From positions 95,494-159,493 of the forward strand of contig JAAXHJ010000066.1 in NCBI GenBank assembly GCA_012270965.1: a stretch of DNA of 64,000 nt, written 5' to 3'. Position numbers and translations under genes: made by a program. Origin of the DNA: Candidatus Palauibacter poriticola (GTDB taxonomy: Bacteria > Gemmatimonadota > Gemmatimonadetes > Palauibacterales > Palauibacteraceae). The notes beneath the pieces are model-generated. The model was not told the DNA's origin, searched no databases, and was given only the letters and a program-made list of their open reading frames with translations. Within the stretch, counting starts at the first letter, position 1. The number at the start of each line of letters is the position of its first letter. Below, piece after piece: positions 37,562-46,528 of the stretch.

Positions 37562-38866
37562 TCAACCGCCGTCCTCGTAGCGGGTCTCCCCGCCGACGAT
37601 CGTACGCTTCACGCGTCCCGTCACCTCCCACCCGCCGAACGGGGTATTCCGGCTCTTCGAGCGGAAGTTCGCGGGGTCGACGGTCCACTCCTCCTCCGGA
37701 TCGAAGAGGACGAGATCCGCGCGGCTTCCGGGGCGCAGCGTGCCGCCGTCGATCCCCATTAGCCGGGCCGGCGCGGTGGACATGCGCTCGATGAGATCGA
37801 AGAGCGGGAGGTCCCCCGGCTGGACGAGTTCGCCGATGCACACGGCGAGCGCGGTCTCAAGACCGACGATGCCGAAGGGCGCATCGTCGAACTCGCGCTC
37901 CTTTTCCTCGTAGTGGTGCGGCGCGTGGTCCGTCGCCACGCATTCCAGCACGCCGTCGATGAGCCCCTTCCGCACCGCCAGGCGATCGGCCTCGGACCGG
38001 AGCGGCGGGTTCATCTTGGCTTCGGTGCGGTAGCCGCGCACCGCCTCTTCCGTCAGCGCCATGTGGTGGGGGGAAGCCTCGCCGCTCACCCGCGCGCCGC
38101 GCCGGCGCGCGAGGCGAATGAGTTCGACCGCCTCGCCCGTGGAGACGTGCTGTACGTGTACGTGGCCGCCCGTGAGTTCCGCCAGATAGATGTCCCGCGC
38201 CACGACGGTGGCCTCCGAGGCGTTCGGGATCCCGCGCAGGCCGAGCGCGGTGGCCACGGCACCCTCGTTCATCACCCCTCCGGCCGAGAGCGCCATATCC
38301 TCCGCATGCTGAAGCACGGGGATCCCGAAGGACTGCGTGTACTCGAGCAGGCGCCGCATGAGCGCCGGATCGTGGATCGGGTGTCCGTCGTCGGTGACCG
38401 CGACCGCGCCCGCCTCGACCAGGCCACCGATCTCGGTCATCTGCTTCCCGGCGAGGCCGAGCGAGGCGGCGGCCACGGGACTCACGCGCGCCCCGCCCTC
38501 TCCCTGGCGGGCCCAGCGCCGCGCCTCCTCCCGCACGAAGCCGACGGCGGCGGGGTCGTCGAGCGGCGGATCCGTGTTCGGCATCGCCCAGATCGTCGTG
38601 AAGCCGCCCGCCGCCGCGGACCGGGCACCCGTGCGGATCGTCTCCTTGTGTTCGGCTCCCGGCTCCCGCAGGTGGACGTGCACATCGATCAACCCGGGGG
38701 CGACGACGAGTCCCCGCACCTCGATTCGCGGGATCCCCTCCGGCCCCGCGATGCCACGGGCGACCGTCTCGATCCGCCCGTCCCGCACGAGGACGTCCCG
38801 CACCTCGTCCATCCCCGCGGAGGGATCGATCACCCGGCCTCCGGCGAGCAGGAGCGATCCGCTCAC
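37562..38866 (-). CDS. pyrC: Dihydroorotase (type I)
   Basis: Zinc amidohydrolase that cyclises carbamoyl-aspartate to dihydroorotate in pyrimidine synthesis. The 434-residue product has [17 protein letters not shown] (HxH metal ligands), [15 protein letters not shown], the later VQHVSTG and [12 protein letters not shown] metal and His segments, and CVATDHAPH near the C-terminus. This is the long, type I class usually encoded beside pyrB, and the start overlaps the pyrB stop by 4 nt (GTGA). Last gene of pyrR-pyrB-pyrC. Confidence 0.96.
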   Translation of the reverse strand: MSGSLLLAGGRVIDPSAGMDEVRDVLVRDGRIETVARGIAGPEGIPRIEVRGLVVAPGLIDVHVHLREPGAEHKETIRTGARSAAAGGFTTIWAMPNTDPPLDDPAAVGFVREEARRWARQGEGGARVSPVAAASLGLAGKQMTEIGGLVEAGAVAVTDDGHPIHDPALMRRLLEYTQSFGIPVLQHAEDMALSAGGVMNEGAVATALGLRGIPNASEATVVARDIYLAELTGGHVHVQHVSTGEAVELIRLARRRGARVSGEASPHHMALTEEAVRGYRTEAKMNPPLRSEADRLAVRKGLIDGVLECVATDHAPHHYEEKEREFDDAPFGIVGLETALAVCIGELVQPGDLPLFDLIERMSTAPARLMGIDGGTLRPGSRADLVLFDPEEEWTVDPANFRSKSRNTPFGGWEVTGRVKRTIVGGETRYEDGG

Positions 38867-39837
38867 GATCCTCCCACCTTCGCATCCTCCGCCAGCTCGG
38901 GGCGTCCGCCCGCGAGCAGATAGAGAACGGCCATCCGTACGGCGACCCCGTTCGTCACCTGCGGCAGGATCACCGAGCGCGGACCGTCCGCCACGTCGGA
39001 GTCGATCTCGACGCCGCGATTCATGGGCCCGGGGTGGAGGACGATCATCTCATCGCCGGCGCGGGCGAGGCGCTCGGAGCTGACGCCGAACACGCGGTTG
39101 TACTCGCGCAGCGACGGGACGTAGCCGCCTTCCATCCGCTCGAGTTGCAGCCGCAGCACGTAGAGCACATCGCACCACTCGATCGCCTCCTCGATCGAGC
39201 CCAGCCGCCCCACGCCCAGGTGCTTGATCCCGGCCGGGATCAGTGTGCGCGGCCCGCACACTGCGACTTCGGCCCCGCACTTGAGGAGGCCCCATATGTT
39301 CGAGCGCGCCACGCGCGAGTGCAGGATGTCGCCGACGATGCAGACGCGCCGGCCCGCGATGGCCCCGAACCGGTCCCGAATCGTCAACAGGTCGAGGAGG
39401 GCCTGCGTGGGATGTTCGTGCTGGCCGTCGCCGGCGTTGATGACGTTGGAGGGAATCCGGTCGGCGAGAAACTTCGCCGCTCCCGACGATCCGTGACGCA
39501 CGACGACCATGTGGATCCTCATCGCCTCGAGGTTGCGCGCCGTGTCGACAAGCGTCTCGCCCTTCTGCACGGAGGAGCCCGCCGAGGAGATGTTCACCGT
39601 ATCGGCCGAGAGCCGCTTCTCGGCGAACTCGAAGCTGATGCGCGTCCGGGTGGAGGGTTCGAAAAAAAGGTTGACGATCGTCTGGCCGCGGAGGACCGGC
39701 ACCTTCTTGATCTTCCGCTCGCTGATCTCCTTGAAGGGCTCCGCGGTATCGAGAATCGCCTCGATCTGTCCCCCCGTGAGGGATTCGAGTCCGATGAGGT
39801 CCTTTCCGAGCCCCAGCTCGCGGCCCTGCGCCGTCAT
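38863..39837 (-). CDS. pyrB: Aspartate carbamoyltransferase catalytic subunit
   Basis: Joins carbamoyl phosphate to aspartate, the committed pyrimidine step. The 324-residue product has the carbamoyl-phosphate motif [12 protein letters not shown], then [47 protein letters not shown] and the aspartate-side [11 protein letters not shown]. No pyrI regulatory subunit is seen, fitting the pyrR-pyrB-pyrC arrangement in which regulation is by PyrR. It overlaps pyrR by 4 nt and pyrC by 4 nt. Confidence 0.97.
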   Translation of the reverse strand: MTAQGRELGLGKDLIGLESLTGGQIEAILDTAEPFKEISERKIKKVPVLRGQTIVNLFFEPSTRTRISFEFAEKRLSADTVNISSAGSSVQKGETLVDTARNLEAMRIHMVVVRHGSSGAAKFLADRIPSNVINAGDGQHEHPTQALLDLLTIRDRFGAIAGRRVCIVGDILHSRVARSNIWGLLKCGAEVAVCGPRTLIPAGIKHLGVGRLGSIEEAIEWCDVLYVLRLQLERMEGGYVPSLREYNRVFGVSSERLARAGDEMIVLHPGPMNRGVEIDSDVADGPRSVILPQVTNGVAVRMAVLYLLAGGRPELAEDAKVGGS

Positions 39838-40385
39838 GCTCCCGCCTTCGGGACGGTTGGGAGGGCGACGATGTCCACACCCCAGTCGCCGTCCGTGTCC
39901 GCGACGCGCACCGCCACGTCCCGGTTGGGCCCGACTTCGATCACGCGGCCCACGTAGTCGGGCTGGATCGGGAGCTGGCGCCCCCCGCGATCCACGAGGA
40001 CGCAGAGCTGGATCCGGCGGGCGCGTCCGAAATCCGACAGCTCCCGGAGCGCGGCCCGAATCGTTCGTCCCGTGTGGAGCACGTCGTCCACGATGACGAT
40101 GTGCGCGTCCTCGATGGACTCGGGGATGCGGGTCGTTCCGACGGTGGGGAGGGCGCCGACCTGCCCGAAATCGTCCCGATAGAGCGTGATGTCGAGCGAA
40201 CCGATGGGGATGGGGCCGCGCGCCGGCTCGAGGAGACGGCCGATCTCGGCCGCGATCGAATCGCCGCGGCGGTGGATGCCGATGAGGATGAGGCGGGCCT
40301 CGGGCTCGATCGCCCGGTCAAGCTGCGTGGAAAGCTCGGCAATGAGCCCTCGCGCAGCAGCCTCGTCGAGGACGTTGTGCGTCAG
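39834..40385 (-). CDS. pyrR: Pyrimidine operon regulator / uracil phosphoribosyltransferase PyrR
   Basis: UMP-responsive RNA-binding attenuator of pyr genes, with uracil phosphoribosyltransferase activity. The reading frame spans [42 protein letters not shown] and the PRPP-binding motif [17 protein letters not shown], ending at 39834. No ATG, GTG or TTG lies in frame upstream of the first half of the domain. The best start is CTG at 40385 (MTHNVLDEA if initiated with Met), giving 183 residues, the normal PyrR length. A common-start caller would report only the last 85 residues. First gene of pyrR-pyrB-pyrC. Confidence 0.85.
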   Translation of the reverse strand: MTHNVLDEAAARGLIAELSTQLDRAIEPEARLILIGIHRRGDSIAAEIGRLLEPARGPIPIGSLDITLYRDDFGQVGALPTVGTTRIPESIEDAHIVIVDDVLHTGRTIRAALRELSDFGRARRIQLCVLVDRGGRQLPIQPDYVGRVIEVGPNRDVAVRVADTDGDWGVDIVALPTVPKAGA

Positions 40386-40429
40386 TGTCGTCTCGGCTTC
40401 GCTCGATCCGTGGCGGGCGGCTCGAAATC

Positions 40430-40446
40430 GGCAGCCCGTGGCTGCC
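40430..40446. promoter_or_regulatory. Small hairpin upstream of pyrR
   Basis: GGCAGCC and GGCTGCC form a perfect 7-bp stem with a CGT loop, 45 nt upstream of the proposed pyrR start. It could be part of a pyr leader or a remnant of the dispersed repeat, whose arm (CAGCCCGTGGC) it contains. I cannot separate these options. Confidence 0.45.
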
Positions 40447-40509
40447 TGGGCGGCCCCGGTCGGGCGGGAGTATAGATCGCCCCCCTGCCGCGATCAACGT
40501 CGCCCCCCG

Positions 40510-40612
40510 CTTCAGGCTCACCGCTCGGTGGAAACCCGCCGCCCCTCGGGCTCACTTCCCGGTGGCAACCCGGCCCACCCCCTTCAGGCTCCGCCTCCCG
40601 CTGGACATGCCT
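40510..40612. repeat. Degenerate tandem array upstream of NhaC gene
   Basis: Three imperfect units of about 35 bases, each beginning CTTCAGGCTC or CCTCGGGCTC and ending GGTGGAAACCCG or similar, start at about 40510, 40544 and 40582. They occupy most of the divergent region between pyrR and the antiporter gene. Confidence 0.7.
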
Positions 40613-40652
40613 CCGCGTTGACCCTCCCGAGGCGGTCCCGGTAGGTTCGGGC

Positions 40653-42614
40653 ATGCAAGTCCGATCCGACGTCTTCCGGCGCGCCGGACGGTGGCTTCCG
40701 CTGCCGGCGCTCGTCTTGCCCGCGTTTCTTCCGGGCACGGCCTTCGCGCAGGACGGCCCCTCGCTCACCGTGGAGGGGCCCGCCGTCGTCCTGACCAACG
40801 TCCCCTTCTCCCTCACGCTCCATACCGAGGACGGGGAGAACGCCCGCTATCGGGTAAGGTCCGCCTCGGGACGCGAACTCGCCGCCGGCACCCTGCCTCT
40901 CCGGTCCGAGACCTCGGTCGGCGGGCTGCGGGCCGCGGCGGGGGACCTCCCGCTGTCGGTGGAGATGGACTCCGACCAGGGACCGGCAAGCGCGAGCGTG
41001 GACCCGCCGCGGTTCCCGGGCTGGATCAGCCTGCTGCCGCCGCTCATCGCCATCGCCCTCGCGCTGATTTTCCGGCACGTCGTAGTGTCGCTCTTCTTCG
41101 GCATCTGGCTCGGCGGCTGCTTCGTCGCCGGCCTCAATCCGCTCTCGGGGTTGTGGCGGACCGTGGACACGTTCATCGTGCCCTCGCTCGCGGACCCCGA
41201 CAACGCGTCGATCCTCATGTTCTCGGCGCTGCTGAGCGCCATGGTGGGGGTGATCTCGCGCTCCGGAGGCACGCGCGGGATCGTGGAGGCCGTACGGCCG
41301 CTGGCCACCACGCCGCGCCGCGCGCAGCTCGCCACCTTCTTCGCGGGGGTCGGCATCTTCTTCGACGACTACGCGAACACGCTCATCGTCGGAAACACCT
41401 TCCGCCCCGTCACTGACAAGCTGAAGGTGTCGCGCGAAAAGCTGGCCTACCTCGTGGATTCGACGGCCGCCCCCGTCGTCACGATCGCCTTCGTCTCGAC
41501 CTGGGTCGGTTTCGAAATCTCGCTGATCCGCGACGGGCTTCGCATCGCCGCCGAGCAGACTTCCGACCCCGCGCTGGCCGGGGCCCTCGCCTCGGCCAGC
41601 CCCTTCACCGTGTTCCTGAGCAGCATTCCGTACCTCTTCTATCCCATCCTCGCCCTGTTCATGGTGGCCGCGGTCGTCGTCTCGCAGCGGGATTTCGGCC
41701 CCATGCACGGCGCGGAGACGAGGGCGCGCACCGGCGGCGGCGTGTTCCGGCCGGGCTCCCAGCTCATGGTGAACTCCGAGGAGACGGGACTCGACGCTGC
41801 GGAGGGCGTGCCGCTGCGCTGGTACAATGCGGCGATCCCCGTCCTGACCGTGGTCGTGACGGTCCTGCTGGGGCTGTACCTCGATGGTCGCGGCGCGGTG
41901 GGGCAGGCCTCGCTCTGGGACACGTTCGGCGCGGCGGATCCGTTCAAGGCGATCCTGTGGGGTTCGCTCGCCGGCTGCCTGGTCGCGATCGGGCTGGCCA
42001 CGACGCAGCGCATCCTGTCGCTCAGCCAGGCGCTCGATGGTTGGCTCGCCGGCATCCGGGCGATGACGATGGGGTTCGTGATCCTCACCCTGGCGTGGTC
42101 GCTCGGCGAGGTGACGAGCCAGCTCGCGACGGCACAGTACCTGACCCAGGTCCTCGAAGGCAACCTCGCACCGGAACTCGTCCCCGTCATCACCTTCGTC
42201 ACCGCCGCCATCGTCAGCTTCTGCACCGGCACTTCGTGGGCCACGATGACCATCCTGCTCCCGCTCGTCGTCCCGCTCATCGTCGCCCTTGGCGGGGCAA
42301 CCGGCTTCGAGGCCGGCGGCGGCATGCTGCTCGTGAGTTCGATCAGTTCGGTCCTCGCCGGATCCATCTTCGGGGACCACTGCTCGCCCATCTCCGACAC
42401 GACCGTGCTCAGTTCGATGGCGTCGGCGTGCGACCACATGGACCACGTGCGGACGCAACTCCCCTACGCGCTCGTCGTCGCAGTGTGCGCGATGCTGTTC
42501 GGCCACGTCGGGACGTCGTACGGGCTGTCGCCGTGGATCGCCCACCTTCTCGGCATCGGCGTCGTCATCGTCGTGCTGCGCGTCGTGGGGAGGCCCGTTC
42601 CCGCGAGCACTTGA
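40653..42614 (+). CDS. NhaC-type Na+/H+ antiporter with exported N-terminal domain
   Basis: A 653-residue membrane protein. Residues 1-32 look like a cleavable signal peptide (LPALVLPAFLPGTAFAQ). Residues 33-125 form an Ig-like or beta-rich extracytoplasmic domain, unusual for this family. The remainder has about 12 transmembrane helices with NhaC-family features: HVVVSLFFGIWLGG, FFAGVGIFFDDYANTLIVGNTFRP, VDSTAAPVVTIAFVSTWVGFE, SFCTGTSWATMTILLPL and GSIFGDHCSPISDTTVLSS. Likely exchanges sodium for protons or an amino-acid/dicarboxylate pair, as some NhaC homologues do. It starts the plus-strand pair with the MerC-like gene. Confidence 0.9.
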   Translation: MQVRSDVFRRAGRWLPLPALVLPAFLPGTAFAQDGPSLTVEGPAVVLTNVPFSLTLHTEDGENARYRVRSASGRELAAGTLPLRSETSVGGLRAAAGDLPLSVEMDSDQGPASASVDPPRFPGWISLLPPLIAIALALIFRHVVVSLFFGIWLGGCFVAGLNPLSGLWRTVDTFIVPSLADPDNASILMFSALLSAMVGVISRSGGTRGIVEAVRPLATTPRRAQLATFFAGVGIFFDDYANTLIVGNTFRPVTDKLKVSREKLAYLVDSTAAPVVTIAFVSTWVGFEISLIRDGLRIAAEQTSDPALAGALASASPFTVFLSSIPYLFYPILALFMVAAVVVSQRDFGPMHGAETRARTGGGVFRPGSQLMVNSEETGLDAAEGVPLRWYNAAIPVLTVVVTVLLGLYLDGRGAVGQASLWDTFGAADPFKAILWGSLAGCLVAIGLATTQRILSLSQALDGWLAGIRAMTMGFVILTLAWSLGEVTSQLATAQYLTQVLEGNLAPELVPVITFVTAAIVSFCTGTSWATMTILLPLVVPLIVALGGATGFEAGGGMLLVSSISSVLAGSIFGDHCSPISDTTVLSSMASACDHMDHVRTQLPYALVVAVCAMLFGHVGTSYGLSPWIAHLLGIGVVIVVLRVVGRPVPAST

Positions 42615-42701
42615 CCGGCGTGACACGGGATTGAGAATCCGTTATCATCACGGACCCGGCTCTCACGCACCGCTCCTCTTCGCCCCCGGCGTCGCGATAC
42701 G

Positions 42702-43130
42702 ATGAAGAACTCTCTCGCCACCGCTCCATCGCCCGCGGTCCTGGCTTCCGGGTCGCGCCTCGCGGCGTGTGCGGCGGCCTGGTGCGGCGTGCACTGCGCG
42801 CTCACGCCGTTCCTCGTCGCGGTGGCCCCCGCGCTCGCGCTCTCCGAAGGAGTTGAGCGAGCGGTCTGGATCGGGACCGTCGGTCTCGGGGCGGTGATCC
42901 TCGTCCTGGGCCCGGCCGGGAGAAACGCGGCCGTGAATCTCGCCTTCGCGGCGGGAGCCGCGTTCTGGGCGGCCTCCCTCGCCGGTTGGCTCGAGCCGCT
43001 ACCCGAGACCGCGACCTCGACCGCTGGCAGCCTGGTCCTCGCGGGCGCGCTGGTGCAGGGTGCCCGCATCTGCCAAACCGGCGCGTGTGCGGTATGCGAC
43101 GACGACGGGACTGCGGACGAACGAGGCTGA
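42702..43130 (+). CDS. MerC-like small membrane protein
   Basis: A 142-residue membrane protein with about four hydrophobic helices. An early WCGVHCALTPFL segment carries the CxxHC-type cysteine pair seen in MerC-domain proteins, and the tail ICQTGACAVCDDD has three more cysteines. MerC of mercury operons takes up Hg(II), but chromosomal MerC-domain proteins are of unknown role, and no other mer gene is nearby. It lies 87 nt after the antiporter gene, possibly co-transcribed, and is convergent with tadA. Confidence 0.7.
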   Translation: MKNSLATAPSPAVLASGSRLAACAAAWCGVHCALTPFLVAVAPALALSEGVERAVWIGTVGLGAVILVLGPAGRNAAVNLAFAAGAAFWAASLAGWLEPLPETATSTAGSLVLAGALVQGARICQTGACAVCDDDGTADERG

Positions 43131-43137
43131 CGCACCG

Positions 43138-43605
43138 CTAGCGCCGCTGGCGGAAGAAGTCCCGGAGGAGGCGCGCGGATTCCTCGGCGAGCACGCCGGG
43201 CACGATTTCCACTCGATGGTTTAGGCGCGGGTCCCGGACCAAGTTCTCGAGCGACCCGCACATGCCGGCCTTCGGGTCCGCGGCCCCGAACACGACCGTG
43301 CGGACGCGCGCGAGGACCGCGGCGCCGGCGCACAGCGCGCACGGTTCGAGCGTCGCGTACAGCGTGTGGCCCTCGAGACGCCAGTCCCCGAGGCGGGCTC
43401 CGGCGGCGCGCAACACCAGCACTTCCGCGTGGGCCGTGGGGTCGGCGTCGGCGCGCGTGCGGTTGTGCGCTTCCGCGACGATCTCGCCCTCCGCATCCGT
43501 GACGAGGGCGGCGACGGGCACCTCACCGCGCTCGCCGCCGAGGGCCGCAAGTTCGAGCGCCCGCCGCATGGGCGCCTCGTGCTCGGCCGGCCACGTCCCG
43601 TTCAC
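43138..43605 (-). CDS. tadA: tRNA-specific adenosine deaminase TadA
   Basis: Zinc deaminase converting A34 to inosine in tRNA-Arg(ACG). The 155-residue product has the cytidine-deaminase fold signatures: TAHAEVLVL (His59 zinc ligand, Glu61 proton shuttle) and EPCALCAGA (Cys89 and Cys92 zinc ligands). The late KAGMCGSLENLVRDPRLNHR segment is typical of TadA. The GTG start overlaps the gltX stop by 4 nt. Confidence 0.95.
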   Translation of the reverse strand: MNGTWPAEHEAPMRRALELAALGGERGEVPVAALVTDAEGEIVAEAHNRTRADADPTAHAEVLVLRAAGARLGDWRLEGHTLYATLEPCALCAGAAVLARVRTVVFGAADPKAGMCGSLENLVRDPRLNHRVEIVPGVLAEESARLLRDFFRQRR

Positions 43606-45077
43606 GCCGCGCCCACGCGGGCATCGAGGAACCGGACCGCCGCGCCGATTCGGGCCAGGGCCCGCTCCCGCCCCATCGCCTCGAGCACCTCGAAGATGCC
43701 GGGGCTGACGGCCTGGCCCATGAGGGCGACGCGAAGGGGGTTGATGATCCGCCCCGCGCCGACATCGAGTTCTTCCGCGAAACCCCGCACCACGGACTCC
43801 AGCGTCTCGGCGTCGTCGAAGACCGCCGCGCCGGCGAGACGCTCCGCCAGACGCCGCAGGTGAAGCGCCGTCTCCTCCGGCCGCTTCCAGAAACGCTTCA
43901 CCGCATCTTCGTCGTAACGGATGGTCGCCGCGAAGAAGGGAGCCACCTGCCGGACGAGCGCGGGGAGCGTCCGGGGACGCCCCTTCACGAGATCGATGAT
44001 TCGCGCCAGACGCTCCGGCGAGGTCTCGAGTCCGGGGTGGCTCCCGGCCAGGTCCCGCCCCTCCTCCCGCGCCTCGCGGCCGAGAATCTCGACGACGGCG
44101 CCGGCCAGGCCGGCCCCCCGGGCGGCGGCGATGTGGCGCCCGTTCAGCCAGCCGAGCTTCTCGAGGTCGAACACCGCGCTCTTCTTCAGCACGCGGCCGA
44201 TGGAGAACGCCTCGATCAGGCCTCCGACATCGAGCACCTCCCGGTCGTCCCCCGGCGACCAGCCGAGGAGGGCGAGGAAGTTCAGCATCCCCTCGGGCAG
44301 GTAGCCGTCGTCGCGATAGGCGAGGACCGACAGCGCGCCGTGGCGCTTCGAGAGCCGCTTGCCGTCCGGCCCGAGGATCAGCGGCACGTGCCCAAAGCGG
44401 GGGAGCGGCCGGCCGAGGGCCCGGTAGAGGAGGATCTGCTTGGGCGTGTTCGAGATGTGGTCGTCCCCGCGAATCACGTGAGTCATCCCGGCCTCCGCAT
44501 CGTCGGAGACCACGGCGAGATTGTAGACGGGCGTCCCGTCGGAGCGCAGGACGATGAAGTCATCGATCGACCCGGCGGGGAACGACATCGGCCCGTGGAT
44601 CATGTCCTCCCACCCGATCGCCTCCTCCGGCACCCGCACGCGGAGCGCGAACGGCTCTCCGGCGTCGGCCCGGGCCTGCGACAGCGCGGGGTCCAGCCGG
44701 CCACAGCGGCCGTCGTACCCGTATCCCGACCCGGCCCGCTTCGCCTCCTCGCGTCGCGCCGCGAGTTCCCCGGCACTGCAGAAGCACGGGTAGGCGCCAC
44801 CCCGACCGAGCAGCTTGAGGGCATCGCGCCGGTGGCGCTCAACGCCGTCCGCCTGAAACACGGGCCCCTCGTCCACGTCCAGCCCCAGCCAAGCAAGTCC
44901 GTCCAGGATGGCCCGCGTGTGCTCGGGGCGGGAACGCGCCCGGTCCGTGTCCTCGACGCGCAGGAGAAACGTCCCGCCCGCGCGGCGAGCATACAGCCAG
45001 TTGAACAGCGCCGTGCGCGCACCGCCCACGTGCAGGAAACCGGTGGGACTGGGGGCGAACCGCACCCGCACCGCCAT
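43602..45077 (-). CDS. gltX: Glutamyl-tRNA synthetase
   Basis: Class I aminoacyl-tRNA synthetase charging tRNA-Glu. The 491-residue product begins MAVRVRFAPSPTGFLHVGGARTAL, where HVGG is the HIGH motif. It has LRVEDTDRAR, VIRGDDHISNTPKQILLYRALG and the KMSKS equivalent KRLSKRHGA, then an all-helical anticodon-binding domain. ATG 45077 is preceded by GGAGGAGCG, so the longer frame upstream is rejected. The Cys-containing insert YPCFCSAGELAARREE is the usual zinc-region remnant. It may be discriminating or non-discriminating; the sequence alone does not tell me. Confidence 0.96.
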   Translation of the reverse strand: MAVRVRFAPSPTGFLHVGGARTALFNWLYARRAGGTFLLRVEDTDRARSRPEHTRAILDGLAWLGLDVDEGPVFQADGVERHRRDALKLLGRGGAYPCFCSAGELAARREEAKRAGSGYGYDGRCGRLDPALSQARADAGEPFALRVRVPEEAIGWEDMIHGPMSFPAGSIDDFIVLRSDGTPVYNLAVVSDDAEAGMTHVIRGDDHISNTPKQILLYRALGRPLPRFGHVPLILGPDGKRLSKRHGALSVLAYRDDGYLPEGMLNFLALLGWSPGDDREVLDVGGLIEAFSIGRVLKKSAVFDLEKLGWLNGRHIAAARGAGLAGAVVEILGREAREEGRDLAGSHPGLETSPERLARIIDLVKGRPRTLPALVRQVAPFFAATIRYDEDAVKRFWKRPEETALHLRRLAERLAGAAVFDDAETLESVVRGFAEELDVGAGRIINPLRVALMGQAVSPGIFEVLEAMGRERALARIGAAVRFLDARVGAA

Positions 45078-45133
45078 GAACGCTCCTCCGTCGTTGAAGG
45101 CTTCCCTCGGGTTGGGCACTTAGCGTCCGCCGC

Positions 45134-45180
45134 AAGCCCGCCGCGTTCGAGCGGCGCCGCATCCCGCCTTAACGCTGCCA
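45134..45180. repeat. Dispersed palindromic repeat, copy upstream of gltX
   Basis: CCGCGTTCGAGCGGCGCC matches the core exactly, flanked by AAGCCCG and CATCCCGCC. It lies in the divergent region between gltX and the thiolase gene. Confidence 0.7.
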
Positions 45181-45229
45181 CGGACATCGATCATTCCATC
45201 CTCGTTGAACGGCCGATAGGATGCCACGC

Positions 45230-46519
45230 ATGAATCCCGGATCGGCGTTCGTGCTTCCCGGCCTGCGCACTCCCTTTGCGAAGATCGACCGCGAACTGTC
45301 GCGCTACGACGCCCTCGCGCTGTCCGCCCCGGTGATCCAGCAGACGGTGGCGGGCGACCGGGGCCCCGGCCGCGAGAACGCGGGGCGGATCGATCTCTTC
45401 CTGTGGGGCGCCGTCATCCCCTCGCTCACGGTGAGCAACTGGGGCCGGGAAGTCTGGTTCGACGCGGGCCTCGACGCGAGCGTCCCGGCCCAAGGCGTCG
45501 TCCAGGCGTGCGCCACGTCGATCGCCGCCGCCACCCTCGGCGCGGGTCAGGTGGCCGCGAGACGGGCGGACCTCGTCCTTTGCGGCGGCGTGGAATCGAT
45601 GAGCCACACGCAGATCGGTCTCTCGCCCGGGCTCAGCCGGACGATTCGGCGCGCCGGGAGCGTGGGCAGTCCGCCGCGCATGGTGCGCACCCTGGCGGGG
45701 ATTCGCCCCCGCGACCTCCGGATCTCGGCCCCGGCGGTGAAGGAGCGCGCGACGGGGAAGACGATGGGACGGCACGCCGAGGAGATGGCCCGCGAATGGA
45801 AGATCCCGCGCGAGGCCCAGGACCGCTTTGCGCTTGCGAGTCACGAGGGCGCCACCCGGGACGAGGCGGCGTTCCTTCGGCGGCTGCTCGTCACGCCCGG
45901 CAGCTTCCCCATCGACCGCGACATCCTCCCGCGCGCCGACACCTCCTTGGAGAAGCTCGCCGGCCTTCGCCCCGCCTTCTCCCGCTCGGAGGGGACGCTC
46001 ACGGCGGGCAACTCGACCCCGCTCACGGATGGGGCCGCCGCGTGCTGGGTCGCGTCCGAGGCCGGGCTCTCCCTGCTCCCCGACTCCCTCCCCCGGGCGC
46101 GCCTCCTCGACTGGCGGCAGGCCGCGATCGATCCCGACCGGGAGGGGCTCCTCATCGCCCCGGCCCTCGCGATCGCCGAACTGCTCCACCGCCACGGACT
46201 GTCGCTCGAGGACATCGGGCTGTGGGAGTTCCACGAGGCGTTCGCGGCGCAGGTTCTGTGCACGGTCGCGGCCCTGGAGGACTCGAAGTGGCTCGCCGCG
46301 CGCTCCTCGGTGAAGGGCGGCCTCGGCGCCTTCCCGCGCGGCCGAATCAATCCCAACGGCGGCAGCGTCGCGCTCGGACACCCCTTCGGCGCCACCGGAG
46401 CGCGCATCCTCTCCCAGACGGTCCTCGAACTGGCCGACCATCCCGCGGGCACGCGGGCGGTCGTCAGCGTGTGCGCCGCCGGCGGTCTCGGCCACGTGGC
46501 ACTCCTGGAGGCCTCTTAG
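45230..46519 (+). CDS. Thiolase (acetyl-CoA acetyltransferase / FadI-like)
   Basis: A thiolase of about 429 residues that cleaves or forms beta-ketoacyl-CoA. The start MNPGSAFVLPGLRTPFAKID is used; an ATG three codons earlier is possible. It has the catalytic-Cys segment VVQACATSIAAA, CGGVESMSHTQIG, a middle NSTPLTDGAAA, EFHEAFAAQVL, NPNGGSVALGHPFGATGARI and the C-terminal VCAAGGLG with the second catalytic Cys. The relatively long loop domain and FHEAF resemble FadI or trifunctional-complex beta subunits. No FadJ partner is adjacent, so the physiological direction is unclear. It ends 10 nt from the convergent heme A synthase gene. Confidence 0.93.
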   Translation: MNPGSAFVLPGLRTPFAKIDRELSRYDALALSAPVIQQTVAGDRGPGRENAGRIDLFLWGAVIPSLTVSNWGREVWFDAGLDASVPAQGVVQACATSIAAATLGAGQVAARRADLVLCGGVESMSHTQIGLSPGLSRTIRRAGSVGSPPRMVRTLAGIRPRDLRISAPAVKERATGKTMGRHAEEMAREWKIPREAQDRFALASHEGATRDEAAFLRRLLVTPGSFPIDRDILPRADTSLEKLAGLRPAFSRSEGTLTAGNSTPLTDGAAACWVASEAGLSLLPDSLPRARLLDWRQAAIDPDREGLLIAPALAIAELLHRHGLSLEDIGLWEFHEAFAAQVLCTVAALEDSKWLAARSSVKGGLGAFPRGRINPNGGSVALGHPFGATGARILSQTVLELADHPAGTRAVVSVCAAGGLGHVALLEAS

Positions 46520-46528
46520 CCCTTCACC

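Noticed and set aside
39834-40091. pyrR as an 85-residue fragment
   Set aside because: Conserved PyrR sequence continues upstream in the same frame; only the absence of a common start codon cuts it there.
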